In this document: positions 54,362 through 62,123 of the stretch, in pieces
Numbering within the stretch: the first letter of the stretch is position 1
Layout of the letters: each line of letters begins with the position of its first letter
DNA from: a virus
Reading direction: 5' to 3' (one strand)
Length of the DNA: 62,123 nt
IMG/VR virus record: IMGVR_UViG_3300033571_004193
Coordinates: 1-62,123 of that record
Notes under the pieces: generated by a model
Databases searched by the model: none
What the model was told of the DNA's origin: nothing
Seen by the model: only the letters and a program-made list of their open reading frames with translations
Translations under genes and position numbers: made by a program

Positions 54362-55483
54362 CTAAATAAGTGTTGAACCAGCAAAGCAGTCAATGCTAAA
54401 GCTGACCGATGTTCGCAAAGGAATCATTTCTTCTGTAAACATGGTGTGGTTAATGCTTAAAGACGTAGCCCAACCTACATAAGAAAGGGACTCTTTTGCA
54501 CTTGGTCCAAGTCTAATAGCTAATAAGTTTGGAGCTAAGAATCCTATGTTTGAAGTTTCTTTATTTAAAAGGGTTGTCCAACTACCCCCAACAGTTCCAG
54601 AACCGTTGATGCACTTAAACAAGTACTCTAAGTCAGCCATAGTACCAAGCCTTGATAAATCATAAAGTTTTTTTTCAATTGATTCGCCAGAGTTTTCATC
54701 TAACCCGTGTTTATAAGAATTTTTAATTGCATCATTAAAAGATGGGTATGGGCCCTTTTGAGTCTTTGATGCTCCAGCAACGCTTCTAAGCATTGCAAAG
54801 TCATTAACCCTATCTAGTACGATGCTAAAAGAAACAGATTCTTGTCCAGGAAACGCTCCAGAGACTCCTCGAAGACGGTCAGCATTAGACGGTGTTACAT
54901 CCATGTTTCTAGAAACAGAGGTTGAAATCTGGTCTGGGTTCCATAAAAATTGAAACCCATAATTGTAAGAGCTTGCCAAAACTTTGTTCGGGTCGTCCTT
55001 AGCAATTTTTTCTTGATTTATTTGTTTATCTTTATACGCTTTTGCTACTTGGTTTCCAGTTGATTCAACTACACCAGCATCATCTACGGTACTTACATTT
55101 GCACCAGTATCGTAATACCAGATAGCTCCTCTACGAGTTCTATGTAAGCTGTCCTGGTCATTGCTATATAAGCTTTCAGTACCAATAACATCTCTTGCTC
55201 TTACTGGCAGGCTTGAAACGTGTGGTGGAAGATTCCATTTGCATCCATCTTTAGGCCTAGCTTTTTTTTCTCTATCACTTAAAATTTGAGTTCTTGTAGG
55301 AACTGGCGGCTTGTATGGGGTAGGGTTTTGACTTGCATTAACAAACTTTTTTATACCTTGATTAGTTGTAGTTGCACCAACAAGAGACAAGCCTATATTT
55401 TTAACCCATCTAACAATTGCATTTTCATTAGCTGCATTTTTTTTAACAGCAGAGGTGTTTTTATTTGGAGTTGACATTGACAT
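54362..55483 (-). CDS. Tail/baseplate-associated protein
   Basis: 373 residues. Basic disordered N-terminus; middle NYGFQFLWNPDQISTSVSRN and VSFSIVLDRVND; the end (AIRLGPSAKESLSYVGWATSLSI then TMFTEEMIPLRTSVSFSI) is typical of a myophage tail protein encoded between the tape measure and LysM genes. Probably links tube and hub. Confidence 0.75.
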   Translation of the reverse strand: MSMSTPNKNTSAVKKNAANENAIVRWVKNIGLSLVGATTTNQGIKKFVNASQNPTPYKPPVPTRTQILSDREKKARPKDGCKWNLPPHVSSLPVRARDVIGTESLYSNDQDSLHRTRRGAIWYYDTGANVSTVDDAGVVESTGNQVAKAYKDKQINQEKIAKDDPNKVLASSYNYGFQFLWNPDQISTSVSRNMDVTPSNADRLRGVSGAFPGQESVSFSIVLDRVNDFAMLRSVAGASKTQKGPYPSFNDAIKNSYKHGLDENSGESIEKKLYDLSRLGTMADLEYLFKCINGSGTVGGSWTTLLNKETSNIGFLAPNLLAIRLGPSAKESLSYVGWATSLSINHTMFTEEMIPLRTSVSFSIDCFAGSTLI

Positions 55484-57687
55484 TATGATTTAGCCGCCTT
55501 TGCAATAGTGTCTTGACTTGTTAAAGCAGCTTTTAAAGCCGCCACAGTGTCATTAGGGTTGTTGCTTCCATCAATTTTAATGTTGACTCCGCCGTAGTTA
55601 TAAGTGTGTCCAGTTTCTGGCTTTGAACTTTTTGCAAATTCACCCATGCTTTTTGTTAAATTAGAAAGCAAAGACTTTGTACTATCTGGGTCTTTCTCCA
55701 ACAAAGAGCGCATAGTAACTCTTCCTGAGTCGCTATTAAATACGGCAGAGGATTTTCCTCCGTATTTTGTGCCACTGTAGTTTGCTGAAGACCCATCAAA
55801 CTTGTAGTTACTTGCTTTATTTTCTCCGTTTACCCACGCAGATTTATTTACAGCAGCAAGAATATCATCTTTACTTGCACCCTTACGAAGAGCCTCAACA
55901 ATTGCAGTGTAGCCACGCTCCTCAGCTCTGTTTCCTGTAAGAGTAGCAGCAGTTGCTTTTAATCCATCTTCCCAAGATGCGTAAGCTTTTACACCAATCT
56001 TGTTCATACTCTTAGCACCAGACATTGTGTAAGTAGTGTTCAAAGGGTTGTAGGCAGCAGTGTTTCTAAAGTGCCCGCCTTCAAATCGTGCCCAGGTCTT
56101 TAATGCATCAATCGAGTCTTCTTTTATTGGAGCACCTAAAGCTTTTAGCATTGCTTTAGCCCACTCTTCTGGGCTAGATTTTTCTCCCAATCCGTATCCG
56201 CCAGCTTTCACGCCTCCGCCACCATCACGGAATGGGTAGTTTGCTAGCTCGTGATTAGGAACAATCTTTCCGTCAGTTTTAGGAACAAAGAGCTCAGGTC
56301 CACGCTCACCTACAATGTATGGGGACTTTCCTGCTACTGGACCTCCCTCGGCTTTAAACAATCCACCAAGAGCACTAACAACACCAGCTGGTCCAGCAAA
56401 CGCAAAATTTCCAGCGCTTGCAATACTGTCTATAAAACCTTTAAAGAGTCCGCTTACCTTTAGTATTCCAGCAATTCTATCAAAAAGGTTTACAATTCCA
56501 GTTATAGTTTTAATAACATTGTTACCTTGAGTAAACCCAGCAGCGTTAGCATCAGCTGTTTGACCAAGTGTCTTAGATGCTTCGGCAGTTCTATTGGACA
56601 AAGATGATACAGCAGCAGTAGTAGCACCAGCTTGTTCAGCTGCTCGTTTACCTTCCGCACCGCTCTTGATGGCTCCGCCACCAGTACGAGCTTTAAAAAT
56701 AAGACCATCTTCTACTTGCTTACGAAGTAGTGGGTCTCCACCAAAGTATTGGTCAAGCATAGACGCAAGAGCATTACCTGGCTGTAAAGAAATACGTACA
56801 TCTTCTACGCTAAGGGCGCCACCACCAATTTTTTCACGGTTAATCTTGCGCCAAATTTCATCAATAATTTGTGGCATAGGTTTCATAGAACCATCTTCAC
56901 CACGAATACGAATACCAATGCCGCGAAGCATGTTAACGCTACGAGCTTGTTGTACAGCTCCATAGGCACGTGTAGCACCTTCAAGCCCAATACCAGGAGT
57001 TAAATTAGACATGGCAGCATTGCCCATCATCATTTGCTGCATGTTAGGACCAGACAATCCGTACTGTGCAGCTGTTGCATAGGCGTTAACTGCGTCAAAT
57101 TTATTAGTTGCAGTGCCAGCAGCCATTAGATTTTCTGCAGCTTGACGAGCACCAGCTCTTCCTGGGTCTCCTTTACCTATTCCAAGGCGACTAAAAATAC
57201 TTCCACTACCAGCAGTTGCATTAGGAGTTTGCTGGTAAAAAACCATACGACTAAGAGCAAGCTGATAATCAACAGATTCTTTTGTACCAGGCATTGCCTG
57301 TATACCACCAAGTGCTCCCGCAGCCATTGCGGCTCGGTAATCACCACCACCACCTGCAGGGGTTCTTGGTGTGTTAGGTGGTACAGCATGTGTTGGAGTT
57401 ATATAAGGTTGTAAAGCATTTTGATTAAATACTAAACCCTTATTACCGCTTGTTGTTCCCTGGTAATTAACAACGCCGTCAGAGTCAACGCTAAATTTTG
57501 GGTAAGGAGCCACTTGGTTGCTTGTAGCACCAGAGGCTCCTCCCATTTTAGAGGTAGCAGTGCCAAGGGTGTTTACCCATCCACCAGTGTCTTGTCTAAG
57601 ACCCTGCATCTGTTGTCTAAGTTGAGATATACCAGACGCAATGTCAGAGATTACTGAGGTTGCTTTACCGCTTGGCAAATTAAGCAA
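55483..57687 (-). CDS. Tape measure protein with muralytic domain, TTG start
   Basis: 734 residues from TTG 57687; AGGAGG lies 8 nt upstream. Ala/Gly-rich helical N-terminal two thirds, with a hydrophobic segment near 400-440 (FAFAGPAGVVSALGGLF) and GKSPYIVGERGPELFVP, seen in tape measures. From ~500 to ~630 (WAKAMLKALGAPI...WARFEGGHFRNTAAYNPLNTT...GLKATAATL) lies a lysozyme/glucosaminidase-like domain, probably for local cell-wall digestion. Confidence 0.85.
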   Translation of the reverse strand: MLNLPSGKATSVISDIASGISQLRQQMQGLRQDTGGWVNTLGTATSKMGGASGATSNQVAPYPKFSVDSDGVVNYQGTTSGNKGLVFNQNALQPYITPTHAVPPNTPRTPAGGGGDYRAAMAAGALGGIQAMPGTKESVDYQLALSRMVFYQQTPNATAGSGSIFSRLGIGKGDPGRAGARQAAENLMAAGTATNKFDAVNAYATAAQYGLSGPNMQQMMMGNAAMSNLTPGIGLEGATRAYGAVQQARSVNMLRGIGIRIRGEDGSMKPMPQIIDEIWRKINREKIGGGALSVEDVRISLQPGNALASMLDQYFGGDPLLRKQVEDGLIFKARTGGGAIKSGAEGKRAAEQAGATTAAVSSLSNRTAEASKTLGQTADANAAGFTQGNNVIKTITGIVNLFDRIAGILKVSGLFKGFIDSIASAGNFAFAGPAGVVSALGGLFKAEGGPVAGKSPYIVGERGPELFVPKTDGKIVPNHELANYPFRDGGGGVKAGGYGLGEKSSPEEWAKAMLKALGAPIKEDSIDALKTWARFEGGHFRNTAAYNPLNTTYTMSGAKSMNKIGVKAYASWEDGLKATAATLTGNRAEERGYTAIVEALRKGASKDDILAAVNKSAWVNGENKASNYKFDGSSANYSGTKYGGKSSAVFNSDSGRVTMRSLLEKDPDSTKSLLSNLTKSMGEFAKSSKPETGHTYNYGGVNIKIDGSNNPNDTVAALKAALTSQDTIAKAAKS

Positions 57688-57692
57688 CTGTC

Positions 57693-57845
57693 TTACCTCC
57701 TAACCGTTCTCTTAGAGCGCTCCATCCAGTTAGCTCTTTCTCTAACTGATAATGCACGTATGTCTGAAAGTGTCCAACCCGTAAAAGTTCTTGTAAGAAC
57801 TTCAAACTGGTCTAACAGTTCTTCGTAATCTGCTTCGCTATAGAC
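57693..57845 (-). CDS. Tail assembly chaperone extension, reached by +1 frameshift
   Basis: Fifty codons (EADYEELLDQFEVLTRTFTGWTL then LSVRERANWMER) with no ATG, GTG or TTG start, open from an in-frame TAG at ~57857 and in the +1 frame relative to the upstream chaperone. The overlap around the upstream stop reads TTT CGT CTA TAG; slipping from TTT to TTC, both read by the same tRNA-Phe, would join the frames. This copies the G/GT arrangement just before tape measure genes. An ATT start is the alternative, but no ribosome site precedes it. Confidence 0.65.
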   Translation of the reverse strand, partial: VYSEADYEELLDQFEVLTRTFTGWTLSDIRALSVRERANWMERSKRTVRR

Positions 57846-58632
57846 GAAACAAATCTAACAAGGACAGTGGTAGGAAGATATCTTCTCCACATGCCTTACA
57901 AGCCTTGGTCACCTCCCCAAGGCGAGGGCCTGGGTTACGCTTAAGAATTTCATCTACAATCTTGTTTCTATCAGCCATGCCTAAAGACAAAGCTGTTCCT
58001 GAACCTACTGATGGATATCCGTCTAGTGAAACAATGCATCCAGATAGTAACAAGGTGTTAAGCTCAGCTGGAGTCTTGTCATAGTTCTCCATCAATCGCT
58101 TTTGTGTAATACCGTTAGGTAAAGACACTGTTACTACACCAGCTTTGGTTTCCATATTCCATTCTCTATCTTGAATTGGGTCAGATAGTGTTGGAGTTGG
58201 AACATCAGAAGTTAGGTCTAAAGTTGTAATGTGTTCATCTGAGCAGTTGCTGCAACGAACCATTAGCTCTGTAGTTTGACCAAAAGTTACTCTTCTAATA
58301 CCTAAAAGAATTGCGTCTCTGTCTCCAGATAGCAAAGTGTCTAGGTCGTCGCTAGTAGCTTTGTTAGGGCCAATCTTTACTAACCCTCTTTGCAAGAGAA
58401 CATTAAGAGCTTTGCCTGAAGAACCAGCTTTAGCAACTGCCTCTTCGTCAGCTCCAGTGAGCTCTCTAACTTCTGCTGTAGTGTGCAACTCACCATTTTG
58501 GTCAATATGCCCACCAGGTAGTTTTACTTCTGACTCTGAAGGGGCCCGCGTCTTAATGACTTGTGCGGGCTCCTCCATCGCCTTTGCTGCAAACTGTTCG
58601 ATAAGTTGTGCGTCGGTAATGATGTCGGACAT
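57838..58632 (-). CDS. Tail assembly chaperone
   Basis: 264 residues; ribosome site AAGGAG. VKLPGGHID, VRELTGADEEAVAKA and a Cys pair each in CSNC and CKAC; the end CGEDIFLPLSLLDLFRL. This family lies between tube and tape measure in myophages and acts as a tape-measure chaperone or hub assembly factor. Zinc is likely bound by the four Cys. Confidence 0.8.
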   Translation of the reverse strand: MSDIITDAQLIEQFAAKAMEEPAQVIKTRAPSESEVKLPGGHIDQNGELHTTAEVRELTGADEEAVAKAGSSGKALNVLLQRGLVKIGPNKATSDDLDTLLSGDRDAILLGIRRVTFGQTTELMVRCSNCSDEHITTLDLTSDVPTPTLSDPIQDREWNMETKAGVVTVSLPNGITQKRLMENYDKTPAELNTLLLSGCIVSLDGYPSVGSGTALSLGMADRNKIVDEILKRNPGPRLGEVTKACKACGEDIFLPLSLLDLFRL

Positions 58633-58663
58633 ATTATTCTCCTTTTAATATTTAGTAGTCGTA

Positions 58664-59308
58664 TTATACAGGCTTGTAAGCGTCTGAACCAGTTCCACCC
58701 TTTGTGAATGCAACTGACAAACCTTCGTGTACAACTGACATAGATTCAAAAAGAATCGCTCCGTCAGCAGCATTTAGGTCTGTGTAATTAAGTGTAGAAA
58801 TCCACGCATTGTGAACAGTGAATACCATCTTCTCTACGTTCTTATCAGATGCACCTGGGGAACTTAAGTGGTCCATAACATAGATGTTGATGTCTACACG
58901 GAAGCTCTTTGCATTTGTAGCACTACGAAGACCTTCTCCAGATACTGCGCCAAATAGGCCGCGCATCCATGTTTGAGCCTGGTCATTTCCGTAAAGAACA
59001 CCACGCTGGAAAGTGATAGGTGTGAAAGTTGTCATTCCAGGAATCTGGTGAACAGTGGTGTTGTAGCCACCTTCACGATACTGGATAGACTGAGTGTTAA
59101 TGCTTAGCCCAGAAATTTGGCTAAAGCCACCTTGCCAACCTTTAGACTTACCTGTAGTAGGAAGTGTCTTGTCGTCTGTGGTAGTAATTCGGTCGTCAAA
59201 TACAGCGTTGCTTCCACGAACTACAAAGTCCGCGTAGAACCTAAACGAGCGAAGCGGGTCAGACGCTAATGTGGAAAAGCGATTTATGATACTAGCTTGA
59301 TTTGGCAT
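58664..59308 (-). CDS. Tail tube protein
   Basis: 214 residues. DPLRSFRFYADFVV at the start, GWQGGFSQISGLSI and MTTFTPITFQRGV in the middle, and WISTLNYTDLNAADGAILFESMSVVHEG at the end: T4 gp19-like tube family. Follows the sheath gene. Confidence 0.92.
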   Translation of the reverse strand: MPNQASIINRFSTLASDPLRSFRFYADFVVRGSNAVFDDRITTTDDKTLPTTGKSKGWQGGFSQISGLSINTQSIQYREGGYNTTVHQIPGMTTFTPITFQRGVLYGNDQAQTWMRGLFGAVSGEGLRSATNAKSFRVDINIYVMDHLSSPGASDKNVEKMVFTVHNAWISTLNYTDLNAADGAILFESMSVVHEGLSVAFTKGGTGSDAYKPV

Positions 59309-59322
59309 TTATTGGGTCTCCT

Positions 59323-60825
59323 TTACGCCACAGTAACGGTGGTTCCACCGTCAAACTGACCAATTTTAATTACAACAAATTCAGCTGGACGCTGTAGAGC
59401 AACGCCAACTTCAATGTTAACTTCTCCGTTATCGATAGAGTATTGAGGATTATTCTCATTATCTACCTTTACAAAGAATGCTTGGCTTGGGGTAGCGCCA
59501 CGTAAGCCACCTTGTGACCAAAACTCTGTTAAGAAGCTAGAGACTGCTGCGTCAATTCGACGCCATAGAGCTTCATCATTTGGCTCAAAAATTGCAAACT
59601 GTGTAAGGTCTGTAAGAGACTTACGTAGATAAATAAGTGTGCGACGTACTGGGACGTACTTATCTACATACCCTGTCTTAAGGGTACGTGAACCCATAAC
59701 TACATAGCCAGAACCAGGTACAAATTTAATTGCGTTTACTGGTGCTGCTGCTGAGTTAAGTGCATCAAGGTTTGCATTTGTAAGCTGACGTGTTGATACA
59801 ACACCAGCAAGACGTGCAGTCAAACCAGCAGGGGCTTTGTAGACTCCACGAGAAGCATCTGTTGAAGCAATTAGACCTGCTACAGCAGCGCCCGCTCCAA
59901 CTGTTAGTGTCTGTCCAGAACCAGCTCCAATAGCTAGAGTTGGGTCAGCAATTACTAATGGTGGGTAATACACAGCTGCAAGTGATGAAGCTGTATATGT
60001 TGCTGTAAGTGATAGTTGATTTAATGGGGTCTGGTCTTGACCATCAACAAGTACAAATACATCTTCACGGCTAGCCGCATATGAAATCATTGCATTAACA
60101 GTAGCTGCTGATGTTTGACCAGGTGCGTTAAGTACTAGAGATGCAAGAACAGTATCTAGTGATGTAACTGCAGTAGAGTAGTTAGAAGTTGAAACTGCTC
60201 CACCGTTACTTCCAGAAGTTAAAGTCTGGTTAGCTACAACAGCAGGGTTACGTGTAGCACCTGTGTTACCTGAGTTAAGGTCTACAAGTCCTACATACTG
60301 TGATGCTGAATTTACAGTTGCAATTGCATAACGACTATCTGTAAACGTCATGTTAAGGTCTGTAAAACGTTCAACAATATTAGCATCTGTAACTCCACCG
60401 TAGTAGACAGTTAAATCAAAATAACCTGTTTGAATAGAGTTGGTGATACTGATGTTAATACCATTTCCCCACACACCTTCAGTTTTAGCTGCAATAGCTA
60501 AAGTAGCAGATGGAGAAACTGCGCGGTCATTTAAAGAACGAGCAGCTGAAGTTGCAGTGTTAGCTACACGTACAATATACGCTTGACTTCCACCATTTGA
60601 AAAATACATGTAAACAGCAAGAGGAAGTGCATCATCTGCTGTTGTGTTCCAAGAACCAAATTTTGAAACATATTGGCTCCAAGATGTTACTAGAGTTGGA
60701 GTGCTTACTGGTCCTCTATCGTTTACTCCAATAAAAGCAGCAATAGAGTCAGAGTTAGGTCCAACAACTGGCTGGATAGGGTTTAGGGTCTCTTCGACGT
60801 ACACCCCAGGGCGTTGAAATGCCAT
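59323..60825 (-). CDS. Tail sheath protein
   Basis: 500 residues. RPGVYVEETLNPIQPVVG at the start, IAAFIGVNDRGP, and near the end LTDLTQFAIFEPNDEALWRRIDAAVSSFL and VNIEVGVALQRPAEFVVIKIGQ: clear contractile sheath protein. Defines the phage as myovirus-like. Confidence 0.96.
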   Translation of the reverse strand: MAFQRPGVYVEETLNPIQPVVGPNSDSIAAFIGVNDRGPVSTPTLVTSWSQYVSKFGSWNTTADDALPLAVYMYFSNGGSQAYIVRVANTATSAARSLNDRAVSPSATLAIAAKTEGVWGNGINISITNSIQTGYFDLTVYYGGVTDANIVERFTDLNMTFTDSRYAIATVNSASQYVGLVDLNSGNTGATRNPAVVANQTLTSGSNGGAVSTSNYSTAVTSLDTVLASLVLNAPGQTSAATVNAMISYAASREDVFVLVDGQDQTPLNQLSLTATYTASSLAAVYYPPLVIADPTLAIGAGSGQTLTVGAGAAVAGLIASTDASRGVYKAPAGLTARLAGVVSTRQLTNANLDALNSAAAPVNAIKFVPGSGYVVMGSRTLKTGYVDKYVPVRRTLIYLRKSLTDLTQFAIFEPNDEALWRRIDAAVSSFLTEFWSQGGLRGATPSQAFFVKVDNENNPQYSIDNGEVNIEVGVALQRPAEFVVIKIGQFDGGTTVTVA

Positions 60826-60864
60826 TTAGATTATCTCCTTTAGATTAGACTGTATAAACATTTA

Positions 60865-61497
60865 TTACAAGATTTGGTAGGCGGAAGGGATATACGTATT
60901 GTTTTGAGGAATGTTAATGTTGACAGAAGTAACAGCAAGTATTGCGTTAGCTGCTGTTGCTGGTGACATCTCACTAACAACCCTTATTGTGTAAACGTTA
61001 CGAAGCGTACGGCGATTACCTGTCTCTCCGTCTACTGCGTCACGTTTTACAAACCCATCTAGAAACATTGAACGGTAGCCAACCTCTGTGCCTAATTCAT
61101 TTGGCACAGCCAGCTTTCCGAACTTAGATGGAAACTTATTAGCCATTTGATAAAGCAATGCTCTATCGTGGCGTGGGTTACGGGCATAGGTAGCTACTTG
61201 GTATACCAAGTCATATGCAATAGGCATTTCGTACCTGTAAGAAACATTATTTGCTGGAGCAATAGTTCCTTGATAATCAGTGTCCGACCAGTACCCAGAG
61301 TTTTGACGGTCGTTAGCGGGTACGATATCGATTAGGTCTATGGTTGCAAATGGGAACTCCTGTGCGCGTACTTCAACATCAGGGTATCCAAACCACACTT
61401 TTACTGGGCGTGAGGCAACCTTTTCATCCCCTACGGTCATTCCTTGAAGTAAGGTTTTTAAAGCAAGGTCTTCAGCAACAATAAATGGGTTACCCAT
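60865..61497 (-). CDS. Tail completion/terminator protein (probable)
   Basis: 210 residues. PVKVWFGYPDVEVRAQEFPFATIDLIDI and MPIAYDLVYQVATYARNPRHDRALLYQM resemble tail terminator or head-tail joining proteins encoded just before sheath genes. Family not named. Confidence 0.7.
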   Translation of the reverse strand: MGNPFIVAEDLALKTLLQGMTVGDEKVASRPVKVWFGYPDVEVRAQEFPFATIDLIDIVPANDRQNSGYWSDTDYQGTIAPANNVSYRYEMPIAYDLVYQVATYARNPRHDRALLYQMANKFPSKFGKLAVPNELGTEVGYRSMFLDGFVKRDAVDGETGNRRTLRNVYTIRVVSEMSPATAANAILAVTSVNINIPQNNTYIPSAYQIL

Positions 61498-61832
61498 TAA
61501 AACACCTCTGCTTCCATAATAAGATTATCTAGAACTTCTCCGCCTAGAATTTTTGAAGCGATGCCTTCTGTGCGATACATAAACTTTCTAAGGACAGTCT
61601 TAGGAGGAGTAGCGGCATTGCCGTACTCTAAATCTTGAATTTTTTTATCCATATTTTCTGGGTAGTCTATATTTAAACTGCCTTCAGATAAGGTAACAGA
61701 TAGGGAATTAGCTACGTCAGCAGGCCATCCTGCAGCTACAGCTAGCTCTCGTAGCTCCAAAGTAAGCTCTTTGGCAGCAGACTGAGCGTATGATAACGCG
61801 AGCTCTTCAGAGCTACTTGTGTCTTTTTCCAC
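61497..61832 (-). CDS. Hypothetical head-tail region protein, GTG start
   Basis: 111 residues from GTG 61832, with GGAAGAAG upstream. Helical, acidic, with LAVAAGWPADVANSLSVTLSEGSLNI in the middle. Position before the tail-completion gene suggests a connector component. One-base overlap with the downstream gene. Confidence 0.7.
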   Translation of the reverse strand: MEKDTSSSEELALSYAQSAAKELTLELRELAVAAGWPADVANSLSVTLSEGSLNIDYPENMDKKIQDLEYGNAATPPKTVLRKFMYRTEGIASKILGGEVLDNLIMEAEVF

Positions 61833-61971
61833 GAAGCTTCTTCCTTATAACGTACGCTGCTAAAGCTCCAGTCCACACTATACGACTGGCAAGTTCTCCA
61901 GGAATGTTTTCTGTTATCTGCTCGCGGAATTCGATATCAGACGCTTTGTCTATTTTCTTATTCTCGGGCAT
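61813..61971 (-). CDS. Hypothetical small protein with C-terminal helix
   Basis: 52 residues from ATG 61971 (GGAG 5 nt upstream); a TTG at 62052 would extend it but overlaps the terminator region. The end (IVWTGALAAYVIRKKLRGKRHK) may be a membrane or amphipathic helix with a basic tail. Confidence 0.6.
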   Translation of the reverse strand: MPENKKIDKASDIEFREQITENIPGELASRIVWTGALAAYVIRKKLRGKRHK

Positions 61972-62052
61972 GACATCTCCATAGAAGTAGCAAGGTACAT
62001 CGCAAGGGTAGAGCTTTGAGTCCCGCATGGACTCAATACTAGGATAAAGCAA

Positions 62053-62074
62053 AGAGGGGCCTTTCGGCCCCTCA
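62053..62074. terminator. Terminator hairpin
   Basis: GAGGGGCC and GGCCCCTC enclose TTTC, just past the stop of the gene entering from the right (minus strand). Confidence 0.7.
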
Positions 62075-62079
62075 ACTAC

Positions 62080-62123
62080 TTACTTCTTTTTGTCATCCTT
62101 ATCGGACTTCTTAATCTTCTTAA
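62080..62123 (-). CDS. 3' end of a Lys-rich protein gene
   Basis: Only the last 13 codons and stop are inside the window (KKSDKDDKKK at the end). The Lys/Asp tail gives no function. It belongs to the head region outside the window, by position. Confidence 0.45.
   Translation of the reverse strand, partial: KKIKKSDKDDKKK

Overview
The window is part of the genome of a contractile-tailed (myovirus-type) phage of an actinobacterium. The myovirus call rests on a tail sheath, tail tube and full baseplate set (gp25-like wedge, J-like wedge, spike, hub, LysM protein). The actinobacterial host is inferred from a WhiB-like protein with the GIWGG motif and a DUF7455-like Cys/His protein. Base composition looks moderate rather than GC-rich, which fits low-GC freshwater actinobacteria, but the host genus cannot be read from the sequence. 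No terminase, portal, capsid, integrase or lysis cassette was recognised, so both ends lie inside a larger genome.

Layout. (1) 1-3934, minus strand: about 17 tiny, tightly overlapping genes encoding basic, disordered or Cys/His-rich proteins, plus the start of a secreted Ser/Thr/Pro-rich protein running off the left end. (2) 4059-10979, plus strand: an island of small transcription units built from repeated modules. Each has a TGTGGATAA box (a perfect consensus DnaA box), a promoter whose -35 mostly lies 25 nt from the box start, a short hairpin at the predicted mRNA 5' end, one to four genes and an intrinsic terminator. Most then carry an 80-140 nt inverted repeat with conserved GTTTGTGYTG ends and covarying inner arms. 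(3) 11226-17079, plus strand: an operon led by a MoxR-type AAA+ ATPase and an HExxH plus VWA protein, followed by many tiny genes. (4) 17234-28434, minus strand: class II (B12-dependent) ribonucleotide reductase, a possible TGT/DpdA-like protein, an acetyltransferase, a HAD-like protein, a nucleotidyltransferase-like protein, small disordered proteins and a metallophosphoesterase. (5) 28547-31171, minus: Hsp20, SpoVS-like protein, FmdB-like zinc ribbon and other small genes. (6) 31172-47226, minus: recombination and replication, with RuvC-like resolvase, Cas4-like nuclease, WhiB, second nuclease, RecA, family A DNA polymerase, SSB-like protein, MerR-like and RHH regulators, three tRNAs, SNF2 helicase, dNMP kinase, primase, DnaB, SWIM protein, helicase loader and an initiator-like wHTH protein. 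(7) 47259-62123, minus: tail genes ordered (in transcription) tail completion, sheath, tube, assembly chaperone with a probable +1 frameshift, tape measure with a muralytic domain, hub, spike, gp25, J, and a P2 gpI-like protein with carbohydrate-binding-like repeats.

The most unusual signal is the module set in region 2: a repeated DnaA-box/promoter/5'-hairpin head, and a repeated terminator/long-inverted-repeat tail. It looks like a co-regulated, cassette-organised regulon, loosely analogous to the SAS/ESAS elements of cluster K mycobacteriophages but different in sequence. Other notable points are two probable AUU start codons in the left-hand minus cluster, a frameshifted tail-chaperone ORF with no normal start codon, a MoxR protein with Asn in the Walker B position, and a phage SpoVS homologue.
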